Source: Rhodocyclaceae bacterium (lineage in GTDB: Bacteria > Pseudomonadota > Gammaproteobacteria > Burkholderiales > Rhodocyclaceae). Taken from it: a stretch of DNA of 64,000 bases. Below the pieces are notes generated by a model. It had not been told where the DNA came from, searched no databases, and saw only the letters and a program-made list of their open reading frames with translations. Location: contig JAVBXY010000035.1 in assembly GCA_030824275.1 (NCBI GenBank), positions 62,001-126,000 of the forward strand, read 5' to 3'. Shown here one piece after another: positions 55,488-64,000 of this stretch. Position 1 is the stretch's first letter. Each line of letters begins with the position of its first letter. The translations under genes were made by a program, and so were the position numbers.

Positions 55488-57197
55488 TTACAGTTCCTCG
55501 GCCAGGATCATTTCCGACAGGCCCTTGCCGGCCGCCACCATCGGATACACGTTGGCCGTCTGATCGGTCAGGAAGTCCATGAACACGAGATCGTTCTTGT
55601 GCTTGGTGAAGGCTTCGCGCAGCGCCGGCTCCACATCCGCCGGGCGCTCAATGCGCATGCCGACATGACCATAGGACTCCGCCAACTTGACGAAGTCGGG
55701 CAGCGCATCGACGTAGGACTCGGAATAGCGGTTGCCGTGGAACATCTGCTGCCACTGGCGAACCATGCCGAGATAGCGATTGTTGAGGTTGATGATCTTG
55801 ATCGGCAGACGGAACTGCTTGGCCGTCGACAGTTCCTGGATGTTCATCTGGATTGACGCTTCGCCAGTGATACAGGCAACGGTCGCCTTCGGATTGGCAA
55901 AGCGCACGCCCATCGCATAAGGCAGGCCGACACCCATGGTGCCCAGGCCGCCGGAGTTGATCCAGCGGCGCGGCTTGTCGAACTTGTAATACTGGGCGGC
56001 CCACATCTGATGCTGGCCGACGTCGGAGGTGACGAAGGCATCGCCACCCGTCACTTCGTAGAGCTTTTCAACCACGTACTGGGGCATGATCAGTTCCTTG
56101 CCCTGCTTGTACTTGAGCGACTTCTTGCCGCGCCATTCGTCGATCTGCTTCCACCACTGCGCAAGTGCCTTGGCGTCCGGGTTACCGGTCGAAGCATCGA
56201 GCAGCTTCTGCAATTCATCGAGGACATCCGGCAGATTGCCGACGATGGGCACGTCCACCTTAACGCGCTTGGAAATCGACGAGGGATCGATATCGATGTG
56301 AATGATCTTGCGGGCAACTTCGCCAAAGTGAACCGGATTGCCAATCACACGATCATCAAAACGCGCGCCGATCGCCAGCAGCACATCGCAATGCTGCATC
56401 GCCATGTTGGCTTCGTAGGTGCCATGCATGCCAAGCATGCCGACGAACTGCTTGTCGGTGGCCGGATAACCGCCCAGGCCCATCAGCGTGTTGGTGACCG
56501 GGAAGCCAAGGCCTTGCGCCAGCTGGATCAGCCGCTCGGCGGCATCGGACAGAATCACGCCACCACCGGTATAGATCACCGGCCGCTTGGCCTCCAGCAG
56601 CAATTGCACCGCCTTCTTGATCTGGCCGCTATGCCCCTTGACCACAGGATTATAGGAACGCATCGAGATCGTCTTCGGATACTCGAATTCGCATTTCTGG
56701 TTGGTGATGTCCTTCGGGATATCCACCAGGACCGGACCAGGGCGACCTGTCTTGGCGATATAAAAAGCCTTTTTCAAGGTCACCGCCAGATCACGCACGT
56801 CCTTGACGAGGAAGTTGTGCTTCACACAGGGGCGGGTGATGCCCACCGTGTCGCACTCCTGGAAGGCATCCTGCCCGATATAGTGGGTCGGCACCTGGCC
56901 ACTGATAATCACCATCGGGCTCGAATCCATGTGCGCCGTGGCAATGCCCGTCACGGCATTCGTGACACCGGGACCAGACGTGACGATACAGACGCCAATC
57001 TTGTTCGAGGAACGGGAATAAGCATCGGCTGCATGCACCGCAGCTTGCTCATGACGCACCAGGATGTGCTTGAACTTATCCTGCTTGAACAACTCGTCGT
57101 AAATATAGAGGACTGACCCGCCGGGATAGCCGAATACGTACTCGACCTTTTCCTCCTGCAAGCACCTGATTAGAATTTCCGCGCCAGTAAGCTGCAT
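55488..57197 (-). CDS. ilvB: Acetolactate synthase large subunit
   Basis: Thiamine-diphosphate and FAD enzyme condensing two pyruvates, or pyruvate with 2-oxobutyrate; 569 aa. The catalytic Glu lies in VFGYPGGSVLYIYDEL...HEQAAVHAADAYSR (broken here). The central FAD domain includes GLGGYPATDKQFVGMLGMHG. The C-terminal TPP domain has TSDVGQHQMWAAQYY and GEASIQMNIQELSTA...INLNNRYLGMVRQWQ. First gene of ilvB-ilvH-ilvC. The start has AGGTG upstream. Confidence 0.97.
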   Translation of the reverse strand: MQLTGAEILIRCLQEEKVEYVFGYPGGSVLYIYDELFKQDKFKHILVRHEQAAVHAADAYSRSSNKIGVCIVTSGPGVTNAVTGIATAHMDSSPMVIISGQVPTHYIGQDAFQECDTVGITRPCVKHNFLVKDVRDLAVTLKKAFYIAKTGRPGPVLVDIPKDITNQKCEFEYPKTISMRSYNPVVKGHSGQIKKAVQLLLEAKRPVIYTGGGVILSDAAERLIQLAQGLGFPVTNTLMGLGGYPATDKQFVGMLGMHGTYEANMAMQHCDVLLAIGARFDDRVIGNPVHFGEVARKIIHIDIDPSSISKRVKVDVPIVGNLPDVLDELQKLLDASTGNPDAKALAQWWKQIDEWRGKKSLKYKQGKELIMPQYVVEKLYEVTGGDAFVTSDVGQHQMWAAQYYKFDKPRRWINSGGLGTMGVGLPYAMGVRFANPKATVACITGEASIQMNIQELSTAKQFRLPIKIINLNNRYLGMVRQWQQMFHGNRYSESYVDALPDFVKLAESYGHVGMRIERPADVEPALREAFTKHKNDLVFMDFLTDQTANVYPMVAAGKGLSEMILAEEL

Positions 57198-57320
57198 CGC
57201 ACACCTGTTACACTTTTCGAGTGAAACGTATAACCTTACTGACTTGCCCTCGAATGGTCAAGATTTACAGGCATTTTCTGCCAATTTCCCTTGACAAAAA
57301 ATGGCGGGCAGGAGACCCCC

Positions 57321-57884
57321 CTGAGTTCACGAGCCGAACTATCTGAATTTCTCGCCAGCGTTGAGCGCCGGGCCTTCAAGCAGGCGATGTATGCCGTTCG
57401 CAATGAGGAAACCGCACTGGATATCGTCCAGGACGCGATGATGCGTCTTGCCGAGAAATACGGTGACCGCCCCTCCACCGAATGGCCAATGCTGTTCCAG
57501 CGCATTCTCCAGAATGCCATTCGAGACAGTTATCGCCGCTCCAAGGTGCGGTCGATATGGACAACCCTGCTATCTTCCCTGATCCCGGGCAATGACGATG
57601 ATTCGGACCCACTGGAAACTATTTCGGCGGAACATGAGTCAGAAGGCCTAGTATCGCCACATCGTCAGCTTGAGCGCGTTCAACTCATTGCTGCCATTGA
57701 AAAAGAAATCGAGAAATTGCCACCGCGTCAACGCGAAGCCTTCCTCATGCGTTACTGGGAGGAAATGGATATTGCCGAGACAGCGATGGCAATGGGGTGC
57801 TCTGAAGGCAGCGTGAAAACGCACTGCTCACGGGCTACTCATACATTGGCTGCGGCACTGAAGGCTAAAGGCATTGAATTATGA
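57321..57884 (+). CDS. ECF-like RNA polymerase sigma factor (probable CTG start)
   Basis: 187 aa. Sigma-70 region 2 is in YAVRNEETALDIVQDAMMRLAEKYGD; region 4 is LPPRQREAFLMRYWEEMDIAETAMAMGCSEGSVKTHCSRATHTL. The start is odd: no ATG fits. CTG at 57321 lies six bases after AGGAG and gives the family-like N-terminus SSRAELSEFLASVERRAFKQAM, while a TTG at 57291 has no Shine-Dalgarno. The gene overlaps a DUF3619 membrane protein by 4 bases, which could act as its anti-sigma factor; this is inference. Divergent from ilvB. Confidence 0.85.
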   Translation: MSSRAELSEFLASVERRAFKQAMYAVRNEETALDIVQDAMMRLAEKYGDRPSTEWPMLFQRILQNAIRDSYRRSKVRSIWTTLLSSLIPGNDDDSDPLETISAEHESEGLVSPHRQLERVQLIAAIEKEIEKLPPRQREAFLMRYWEEMDIAETAMAMGCSEGSVKTHCSRATHTLAAALKAKGIEL

Positions 57885-58267
57885 AAAATGAGGATGAGTT
57901 CGGCTACAAGGCGCGCCACATCCTGAATGAAGGGGTGGATTCCCTTGATGAAAAAGTGGTTTCCCGCCTTAATGCGGTTCGAAATGAATCGCTGGATCAG
58001 CAGCGTGCGACAGCGACCAGATTAAGTCTCGCGGGCATTCCGCATCTGATGGAGGCTTCTTTTTCCACTCGCGCCCGTAGCCTGGCTGCCGCTGTTGCAT
58101 TGATCATTGGTGCTACCGGCACCTATTACTGGAACGCATTTCAACAAGCCAGCGAGTATGAGGAAATCGACAGCGCTCTCCTCGCCGATGAACTGCCTCC
58201 TTCCGCTTACCTTGACCGAGGCTTCCACGCATGGCTAGAACGCGGCTCGCATTCGCCCTCGCAGTAG
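57881..58267 (+). CDS. DUF3619 single-span membrane protein
   Basis: 128 aa. The N-terminal cytoplasmic part (about 60 residues, starting MKNEDEFGYKARHILNEG) is followed by one transmembrane helix (about ARSLAAAVALIIGATGTYYW) and a short acidic periplasmic tail. This topology, and tight coupling after a sigma gene, resembles small anti-sigma factors. No zinc-finger HxxxCxxC is present. Its last 37 bases overlap the DUF3106 gene. Confidence 0.85.
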   Translation: MKNEDEFGYKARHILNEGVDSLDEKVVSRLNAVRNESLDQQRATATRLSLAGIPHLMEASFSTRARSLAAAVALIIGATGTYYWNAFQQASEYEEIDSALLADELPPSAYLDRGFHAWLERGSHSPSQ

Positions 58268-58746
58268 CCTGCTGGCTGATCGCCACACCGGGGCATGCGG
58301 TTGTCTCGCCGCTGACTCAACCCAACTGGGCTGAATTATCGCCTGAGCAGAAGCGTATCCTCGCTCCGCTCGCCAGCGAGTGGGATCAAATGGAAAGCTT
58401 CCGGCGCAAGAAGTGGGTCGGAATCGCACAACGATATCCCAGTCTCGGCGCCGAGGAGCAAGCTCGCATGCAACGACGCATGACCGAATGGGCGAAACTT
58501 ACCCCGGAAGAGCGTAAACAGGCTCGGGACAAATACAAAACCCTGCAAAAATCGCCGCCAGAGAAAAAGGCTGTGGTCAAGCAAAAATGGCAGGAATACA
58601 AGCAACTGCCTGAAAGCGAGAAAGCTCGCCTGAAGGCTGAAGCCGCCAGCAAGCAAGCACAAGCGCGAGGAAAAACTACATCGCATCCCGCAGGAAAGCC
58701 ATCCACGACTACGCCCACAACAAGCCCTGCCCCTGCTGCCCGGTAG
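58231..58746 (+). CDS. DUF3106 exported protein
   Basis: 171 aa with signal peptide (MARTRLAFALAVACWLIATPGHA). The mature part is a charged, helical repeat-like region (NWAELSPEQKRILAPLASEWDQM, WAKLTPEERKQARDKYKTLQ, QLPESEKARLKAE) and a disordered Thr/Pro tail. Function unknown; the repeated L-(S/T)-P-E-x-(R/K) units recall periplasmic metal or stress-sensing proteins of the CpxP/ZraP kind only loosely. It overlaps DUF3619 by 37 bases. Confidence 0.85.
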   Translation: MARTRLAFALAVACWLIATPGHAVVSPLTQPNWAELSPEQKRILAPLASEWDQMESFRRKKWVGIAQRYPSLGAEEQARMQRRMTEWAKLTPEERKQARDKYKTLQKSPPEKKAVVKQKWQEYKQLPESEKARLKAEAASKQAQARGKTTSHPAGKPSTTTPTTSPAPAAR

Positions 58747-58760
58747 GTAATCGAATTCCC

Positions 58761-59189
58761 ATGCCGAAATCACCAACCGGTTTGCCGGGTCTTCGCCGCC
58801 GCATTGCCAGCATGAGCTACGAAGGTCTGTTGCTGCTCGGAGTCCTGTCGGTTACCTTTATGATCCCTCATCTTGCATTGGGCATGGGCTTGGGCTTCGT
58901 AGCACCTGGCTGGCTGCTCATTCTTCATGTCAGCTTGGTGCTGGGTGCCTATTTCGTATGGTACTGGCACCATGGAGGCCAAACCTTGGCCATGCAGACA
59001 TGGAAACTGCAACTCACCACGGTATCAGGGGAGCCGCCATCAATCCCCCAACTGATCATCCGCTACGTGCTGGCTTGGCCCTGCATCGTGTATCTCGGAG
59101 CCGGCCTGCTCTGGGCGTTGTTTGATCGTGACCGGCAGTTTTTGCATGACCGGCTGGCCGGAACACGCATCGTATTCAAGCGCGACTGA
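58761..59189 (+). CDS. RDD-family membrane protein
   Basis: 142 aa with three hydrophobic segments. RDD features are the N-terminal LPGLRRRIASMSYEGLLL and, later, QTLAMQTWKLQLTT and FDRDRQFLHDRLAGTRIV. Family roles include Na+/H+ exchange and unknown transport. Last of the sigma-DUF3619-DUF3106-RDD cassette and convergent with lptG, six bases apart. Confidence 0.88.
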   Translation: MPKSPTGLPGLRRRIASMSYEGLLLLGVLSVTFMIPHLALGMGLGFVAPGWLLILHVSLVLGAYFVWYWHHGGQTLAMQTWKLQLTTVSGEPPSIPQLIIRYVLAWPCIVYLGAGLLWALFDRDRQFLHDRLAGTRIVFKRD

Positions 59190-59195
59190 CCCGGG

Positions 59196-60275
59196 TCAGC
59201 GCCGTTCCACCCACCACAGCATTCCACCTGCCGCGACCAGAAACACCAGGCTAGGAGTGATCGCCGAAAAGAACGGTGTCCAGCTGTTGATGACCCCTAG
59301 GCTGGAAAACAAGCCATTCAGCAGATGGAAGCCGATGCCCAGCATGATTCCGGCAAAGACCCGAATGCTGACAGCCCCCATTCGGTCCTGCATATAGGCG
59401 AATGGCAGGGCAAGCGCCATCATCACCAACGCGGCCAGAGGATAGGTAAGCTTCTTCCATAGGGCAATGTCGTATCTATCGGTTCGCTGCTGGTTGCCGC
59501 TCAGATGCTGGATATAGAGATAAAGATTCACCAGTGACATGCGCTCCGGCACCACCATAAGCACCGAAAGCAGATCCGGATTCAGCGCCGACTTCCACTG
59601 CATCTCGCCGTGACGCTCGACACGTGCCGATCCGTCGGCAAACATCGTCCTCACGACCCCTTCCAACACCCAGTCACCGGTAGTCAAATATCTGCCTCGC
59701 TCAGCCTGGCTGATCGACAGCAGTTGAAAGCTCTGATCGAATTCGAATACCCGGACATCCTTGAGCGAAGCATCCGGCATGACTTCCCGCACATTCACAA
59801 AGGATCGATCATCCTTGACCCATAGGCCGGAACGAAACTCCTGGGCAACCAGGGAGCCCATGGCTTTCAATCGCAGTTGCTGGGCCGCCTTCTCCGCAGG
59901 AGGGGCCAGAAACTCTCCCACCAACAGCGTCACCACAACAAATAGCAGCCCAATTTTTCCCAACGAAACGAGCAAATTTCGGGTCGAGAGCCCGGACGCC
60001 CGAAGTACAGTGATTTCCGAATGACGAGCAAGGACCGTAAGAGCATACAGAGTGCCGATCAGCACACCGATGGGAAATAGCTCGTAGAGTCGTCCCGGCA
60101 AGGTCAGGATCACATAGACAAGAGCGTGCTGCAATTGATAGCCGCCCTTACCCAGACTCTCCAGTTCATGAATCAGGTCAAAGAATGCAAAAAGCATGAG
60201 AAAAGCCAGCATGACCAGCGCCGTCGTGCTGTAAATCTCCCGCGCCAAATGGCGCTCATACAGTTTCAACGCCAT
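59196..60275 (-). CDS. lptG: LPS export permease LptG
   Basis: Inner-membrane subunit of the LptB2FG ABC transporter that extracts lipopolysaccharide toward the periplasmic bridge; 359 aa. Six transmembrane helices flank a periplasmic beta-jellyroll. N-terminus LYERHLAREIYSTTALVMLAFLMLFAFFDLIHEL; the coupling region is VLRASGLSTRNLL; the C-terminal block is IALWKKLTYPLAALVMMALALPFAY. The ATG at 60275 overlaps lptF by 10 bases; the longer open frame upstream is antisense-like. Confidence 0.94.
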   Translation of the reverse strand: MALKLYERHLAREIYSTTALVMLAFLMLFAFFDLIHELESLGKGGYQLQHALVYVILTLPGRLYELFPIGVLIGTLYALTVLARHSEITVLRASGLSTRNLLVSLGKIGLLFVVVTLLVGEFLAPPAEKAAQQLRLKAMGSLVAQEFRSGLWVKDDRSFVNVREVMPDASLKDVRVFEFDQSFQLLSISQAERGRYLTTGDWVLEGVVRTMFADGSARVERHGEMQWKSALNPDLLSVLMVVPERMSLVNLYLYIQHLSGNQQRTDRYDIALWKKLTYPLAALVMMALALPFAYMQDRMGAVSIRVFAGIMLGIGFHLLNGLFSSLGVINSWTPFFSAITPSLVFLVAAGGMLWWVERR

Positions 60276-61348
60276 GCCGCACGCCCCCAAGCCAGCGGAT
60301 TCTGGCGGCGGTAGAAAAGCACGACCAACAGCGAAAACATGGCCACATGCACAGCCCACACACCAATACTGAAACTGAGCTTGCCCTGAGCCACCCATGC
60401 CTGGCTCACGCTCAGCAGATTGCTGTAGATCATGTAGGTCAGCAGCGCAAAAACCAGATTGTTCGTCCGGCCAGCCCGTGGATTGACGAACGCAAGCGGA
60501 ATCGCCAACACCGCCAAGTTCAGCGCTGCAAGAGGCAGGCCAATCCGCCATAACAGTTCGGCGAGATGGGCGGGCTGGGGGTCCCGGACAAGTTCCCAAA
60601 CTGGGCGGATGCGGGGCGACTCCTCGAGACCTCGCGCTTCCTTAGTTTCAATACGCAAGGCGTAGCGATCAAACTCCATCACCCGGTACTCGGACGTTCC
60701 TGCCGTTCCCTCATATCGCCGGCCTTTGTCGAGAACCAGGAAACGGTCGCCATTGGGCATCGCTTCGGTATGTCCTTGGGCCGTCGCTGTCACCCCAAGG
60801 CGTCCATGCTGCACCGAGCTGATGAAGACGTTCTTTACCGAGCCCACTTGGCCCACGACACTTTCGACGAAAAACACCCGATCTGCGGCTCCCGATTCAT
60901 TGAAAGCACCCGGCGAGACCCTTGCCACATCGTCACGCTGATCCATACGTTGGCGATATGTGTCGCTCTGACGAGTCGCCCAGGGAGCCAGCAACAGCGA
61001 CAACACCGCAATCGCAATGATCAACGGCAGGGAAAACTTCAAGACCGGCTTGATCCATGCCGTCAATGGCAGGCCCGAGGACAGCCAGATGACCATCTCC
61101 GAATCGCGGTACCAGCGCGACAGAGTCATCAGAATGGCGATGAATAGCGTCAATGAAAGCAGCACTGGCAGATAGCTGACGGCACCGAAGCCGAGCAGCG
61201 CGATCACTGCTTCCGAAGAGATTTTTCCACCCGCGGCCTGACTCAGCAACCGGATTAGCTGGGTCGTCATCAAGATGGCGAACAGCGCAACGAAGACTGC
61301 TGCCGCGGTATTGGTGAACTCCCGGAGAGCAGCGCGCTGGAAAATCAT
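60266..61348 (-). CDS. lptF: LPS export permease LptF
   Basis: Partner of LptG, 360 aa, with the same six-helix plus jellyroll layout. N-terminus MIFQRAALREFTNTAAAVFVALFAILMTTQLIRLL; VIWLSSGLPLTAWIKPVL is the coupling segment; WRIGLPLAALNLAVLAIPLAFVNPRAGR is the C-terminal block. First gene of lptF-lptG, divergent from pepA across about 120 bases. Confidence 0.95.
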   Translation of the reverse strand: MIFQRAALREFTNTAAAVFVALFAILMTTQLIRLLSQAAGGKISSEAVIALLGFGAVSYLPVLLSLTLFIAILMTLSRWYRDSEMVIWLSSGLPLTAWIKPVLKFSLPLIIAIAVLSLLLAPWATRQSDTYRQRMDQRDDVARVSPGAFNESGAADRVFFVESVVGQVGSVKNVFISSVQHGRLGVTATAQGHTEAMPNGDRFLVLDKGRRYEGTAGTSEYRVMEFDRYALRIETKEARGLEESPRIRPVWELVRDPQPAHLAELLWRIGLPLAALNLAVLAIPLAFVNPRAGRTNNLVFALLTYMIYSNLLSVSQAWVAQGKLSFSIGVWAVHVAMFSLLVVLFYRRQNPLAWGRAAWR

Positions 61349-61469
61349 CGATTAGGAGAACCTGCTTTGACTTCTGGCAAAAATATGAGGAATAATCAGT
61401 GCGGTTCAGAGGAACGCCGACATCGGAAATCCTCCCGCATTCCCCGCAGTCCCAGCAGAGGAGCATGTC

Positions 61470-62981
61470 TTGGAATTTAGCATAAAAAGCGGAAGCCCGG
61501 AAAAGCAGCGGAGCGCCTGCGTCGTCGTGGGCGTCTTCGAATCGAGAAAACTCTCGGGGCCTGCGGAAATCATCGACGATGCCGCCGGTCAGTTCCTCGG
61601 GGACATCCTGCGCCGGGGAGATATGGAAGGCAAAGCGGGATCAACCCTGCTGCTGCACAACGTCCCTGGCGTCGAGGCTGATCGGGTACTGCTGGTCGGG
61701 CTTGGCAAGGAGCGCGAGTTTCACGAAAAGGAATATCGCGCCGCCATCGCCACCGCAATCCGGCAACTCAACGAAACCGGAGGATTCGATGGCACCCTCT
61801 ACCTCACCGAACTTGGCGTCCGAAAGCGCGACGTTGCCTGGAATATCCGCCAAGCCACGCTGGTGGCATTGGAAACCCTCTATCGCTTTGATCGCCTGAA
61901 ATCGAAAAAGGACGACGTACGGCGCCCTTTGCGCAAACTGACCTTCTGCGTCACCCGAAGGAACGAACTCGCCAAGGCCGAGAAGGCGCTGGCCGAAGGT
62001 ATCGCCATGGCGGCAGGAACGTCGCTGGCCAAGGACCTGGGCAATCTTCCCGGCAACATCTGCACGCCCACCTATCTCGCCGATGAAGCCAGAAAGCTGG
62101 CCAAGGAGCACGGGCTTCAGGCCGAAGTACTGGACCGTGAGAAGATGGCCAAACTGGGCATGAACTCCCTACTGTCGGTCGCTCGCGGCTCTGACGAAGT
62201 ACCCCAGTTCATCGTCCTTCGCCACAAGGGCGGAGGAAACGGGAAGCCGGTTGTATTGGTCGGCAAGGGAATCACCTTCGACACCGGTGGAATTTCGCTG
62301 AAACCCGGCGCCGAAATGGACGAGATGAAGTACGACATGTGTGGTGCCGCCAGCATCTTGGGCGCGATGAAATTCGCTGCCATGATGGAACTGCCGCTCA
62401 ATGTCGTGGGCATCGTCCCGGCCGCAGAGAACATGCCGGGAGGCGCCGCCACCAAACCCGGAGACATTGTTACTTCCATGTCAGGCCAGACCATCGAGAT
62501 TCTCAACACCGACGCCGAAGGTCGCCTGATTCTTTGCGATGCGCTCACCTACGCCGAGCGCTTCGATCCAGAATGCGTCGTCGATGTCGCCACCCTCACC
62601 GGGGCCTGCGTCATCGCCCTGGGGCATGTGGCGACAGGGGTCTTCGCCAACGACGACGGCTTGGCGAAGGAATTGATAGAGGCGGGCCAGGGTGCCCATG
62701 ACCGAGCCTGGCACATGCCCTTGTGGGACGACTACCAGGAACAGTTGAAAAGCAATTTCGCCGACATGGCAAACATCGGTGGTCGGGCCGGCGGATCGAT
62801 TACCGCCGCCTGCTTCCTGTCCCGTTTCACCCACAAGTATTCCTGGGCACATCTTGACATTGCCGGTACCGCCTGGCGCTCCGGTAAGGACAAGGGCTCC
62901 ACTGGCCGTCCGGTCCCGCTTCTCGCCCATTTCCTCATGCAACGCGCGAGCCGGGTACCGAAGCGCAAGAAGCGCGGATGA
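61470..62981 (+). CDS. pepA: Leucyl aminopeptidase PepA
   Basis: Di-metal M17 peptidase, hexameric; in E. coli it also binds DNA for plasmid recombination and carAB control. 503 aa. The signature NTDAEGRLIL is present; metal ligands lie in VGKGITFDTGGISLKPGAEMDEMKYDMCGAA (stated in parts: VGKGITFDTGGI, MDEMKYDM). The start is TTG at 61470, seven bases after AGAGGAG; the nearby ATG at 61465 is out of frame and stops at once. It overlaps holC by 4 bases. Confidence 0.95.
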   Translation: MEFSIKSGSPEKQRSACVVVGVFESRKLSGPAEIIDDAAGQFLGDILRRGDMEGKAGSTLLLHNVPGVEADRVLLVGLGKEREFHEKEYRAAIATAIRQLNETGGFDGTLYLTELGVRKRDVAWNIRQATLVALETLYRFDRLKSKKDDVRRPLRKLTFCVTRRNELAKAEKALAEGIAMAAGTSLAKDLGNLPGNICTPTYLADEARKLAKEHGLQAEVLDREKMAKLGMNSLLSVARGSDEVPQFIVLRHKGGGNGKPVVLVGKGITFDTGGISLKPGAEMDEMKYDMCGAASILGAMKFAAMMELPLNVVGIVPAAENMPGGAATKPGDIVTSMSGQTIEILNTDAEGRLILCDALTYAERFDPECVVDVATLTGACVIALGHVATGVFANDDGLAKELIEAGQGAHDRAWHMPLWDDYQEQLKSNFADMANIGGRAGGSITAACFLSRFTHKYSWAHLDIAGTAWRSGKDKGSTGRPVPLLAHFLMQRASRVPKRKKRG

Positions 62982-63406
62982 CGCGGATTACGTTTCTGCA
63001 TGGGGCTGGTCATCGCCTGCAAGCCGTGGCTGGATGGATTGCCCGTCGCTATACAGACAGCCCCGGACCGATCCTGGTCTACATTCCGGATAGCGAACAG
63101 GGTAAGCACTTGGACCGCCTGCTATGGACTCAGCATGCCACCGGCTTCCTCCCTCACTGCCACGCAACGAATGATCTGGCGGGAGAAACACCCATCGTCA
63201 TTGCGGACAATCTCGACCAGCCGCCCCATGATGCTTGCCTGCTCAACCTATCGAACGAAGTTCCGCCGGGCTTCAGCCGCTTCGAGGAACTGGTGGAAAT
63301 CATCAGTACCGAAGACGAAGACAAGCTGCCAGGGCGCGAACGCTTCCGCTTCTATCGCGAGCGTGGCTATCCCTTGGAAAACCGCGACATTTCCGGAGGC
63401 CTATAA
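62978..63406 (+). CDS. holC: DNA polymerase III chi subunit HolC
   Basis: 142 aa clamp-loader accessory that contacts SSB. Family features are RITFLHGAGHRLQAVAGWIARRY, VYIPDSEQGKHLDRLLWTQHATGFLPH and ETPIVIADNLDQPPHDACLLNLSNEVPPGFSRFEELVEII. The pepA-holC-valS order is conserved in proteobacteria. Four bases separate its stop from the next ORF. Confidence 0.94.
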   Translation: MTRITFLHGAGHRLQAVAGWIARRYTDSPGPILVYIPDSEQGKHLDRLLWTQHATGFLPHCHATNDLAGETPIVIADNLDQPPHDACLLNLSNEVPPGFSRFEELVEIISTEDEDKLPGRERFRFYRERGYPLENRDISGGL

Positions 63407-63409
63407 GCC

Positions 63410-63781
63410 ATGAGCGACGCAGATACCGAAGGCTTGCTGGACAAGGCCGACGCTTTGATCCGGCGTCACCGAGTATTCGTTGCCGGATCGCCATCACCAG
63501 TACTCGAAGAAAATGTCGTATCCGACGATGATCTTCCCGTATTGACCGAGGTCGTGAATGAAGCCACTCTGGCAACCGCACCGGCCCACATGCAGCAGCA
63601 TCTCGATGCCCTGCGCGAAGAGTTGTCACTCTGGCTCAGCGAGGAACTCCCCCACGCGGTGCTCAAGGTGACCGATGGACTGGCGGATCAATTGATGGGA
63701 GAACTGACCCATCAGGCGGAGAAGCATCTGTTGCCCCGCCTCATCGCCCGCCTGGACGGGTCGGCGCCGACCGAGGACTAG
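63410..63781 (+). CDS. Hypothetical protein after holC
   Basis: 123 aa, acidic. A predicted disordered N-terminal half (SDADTEGLLDKADALIRRHRVFV then VSDDDLPVLTEVV) precedes two helices (LREELSLWLSEELPHAVLKVTDGLADQLMGELTHQAEKHLLPRLIARL, given in outline). No known domain. The short motif DDDLPVLTE and the helical tail recall betaproteobacterial proteins often found between holC and valS. It shares a CTAG stop palindrome with the convergent GST gene. Confidence 0.7.
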   Translation: MSDADTEGLLDKADALIRRHRVFVAGSPSPVLEENVVSDDDLPVLTEVVNEATLATAPAHMQQHLDALREELSLWLSEELPHAVLKVTDGLADQLMGELTHQAEKHLLPRLIARLDGSAPTED

Positions 63782-64000
63782 TCGCGCGGCACCGTGTCGG
63801 CAAAGGCTTGCCGCTGCATGAGCTTCTCGTAGAGACGACCGAGGTTCGCGTACTCGTCGTTCCAGCGAATGTCGCCATGGCGGAACGAGAGATAACCCAG
63901 AGCGCAACCCACGGCGATATCCGCCAGGGAGTAGCTGTTGCCATGGCACCAAGCCTGCTCGCCCAGATCATCAGACATGACCTTCAGTGCCTGGGCAATC
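63778..64000 (-). CDS. Glutathione S-transferase family protein (C-terminal part)
   Basis: Only the last 73 or so codons are inside the window; the start lies beyond the right edge. The all-helical GST C-terminal domain is recognised by EQAWCHGNSYSLADIAVGCALGYLSFR, with the N-capping-box Ser and invariant Asp of helix alpha-6, then HGDIRWNDEYANLGRLYEKLMQRQAFADTVP. Its stop overlaps that of the convergent hypothetical gene. Confidence 0.8.
   Translation of the reverse strand, partial: IAQALKVMSDDLGEQAWCHGNSYSLADIAVGCALGYLSFRHGDIRWNDEYANLGRLYEKLMQRQAFADTVPRD

Noticed and set aside
59584..59596. CAGCGCCGACTT in lptG resembling the dispersed repeat
   Set aside because: Twelve bases match, but the TTTT end and the GCCGT end are missing. 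Not counted as a copy.

Overview
The window is a GC-rich stretch of ordinary bacterial chromosome that looks betaproteobacterial, probably Rhodocyclales-like. That placement is inferred from gene families and gene order, not from a search. The pointers are a class I polyhydroxybutyrate locus (phaC, two phaB, phaR) beside rimO; a sigma factor / DUF3619 / DUF3106 / RDD cassette; the order Rieske oxygenase - xseB - ispA - dxs - folE2; and ilvBHC - pssA - leuA. Coding density is very high. Most genes in a transcription unit overlap by 1-10 bases.

Layout: 0-1 kb, the end of a metallo-beta-lactamase gene and tRNA-Glu/tRNA-Ala. 1-9 kb (mostly minus strand), an FAD dehydrogenase, a patatin, rimO, phaR, two phaB and phaC. 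8.8-12.3 kb, a small membrane protein, a ZIP transporter, a toxin-antitoxin pair wedged against a partial copy of pgeF, then pgeF and rluD. 12.3-16.1 kb (plus), bamD and a fatty-acid/CoA group. 16-23.2 kb (minus), a tight run dedA - lipoprotein - purN - DUF3108 - rsmB-like - PLD nuclease - mscS - rlmB. 23.3-26.4 kb, mutL and hflX. 26.4-29 kb, an accessory island with a HEPN-like gene and two more toxin-antitoxin modules. 29-34.3 kb, a stand-alone FliD-like gene, a flavin reductase and a large exported TPR-CHAT protein. 34.4-39.6 kb, miaA, purM, an AI-2E-type permease, hda, a HAD phosphatase, tRNA-Ser and a tiny exported peptide. 39.6-45.7 kb, a DMT transporter, a Rieske oxygenase, then xseB-ispA-dxs-folE2. 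45.8-47.9 kb, rpsP-rimM-trmD-rplS. 48-51.3 kb, a PilZ-like protein, YihY, WrbA and DUF2069. 51.3-57.2 kb, branched-chain amino-acid synthesis with pssA. 57.3-64 kb, the sigma-factor cassette, lptFG, pepA-holC and the end of a glutathione transferase gene.

The most unusual signal is a dispersed repeat of about 24 bp. In the sense strand it reads GCCGTRYCGCCAGCGCC followed by GACTTTT. Twelve clear copies and two partial ones lie in both orientations across the window. Some sit between genes and others inside conserved genes (trmD, ispA, mutL, rluD, pgeF, a DUF3108 protein, a metallo-beta-lactamase), where they are translated in three different frames at linkers or loops. One copy marks the exact edge of a 108-bp duplicate of pgeF next to a toxin-antitoxin module. 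The second point of interest is the 26.4-28 kb island, where the HEPN-like gene and the adjacent HigB/HigA-like pair are bounded by sequences resembling integron attC core sites, although no integrase is visible.

No CRISPR array, insertion-sequence transposase, phage structural gene or rRNA is present. Only one gene-free stretch exceeds about 300 bases (39104-39417).
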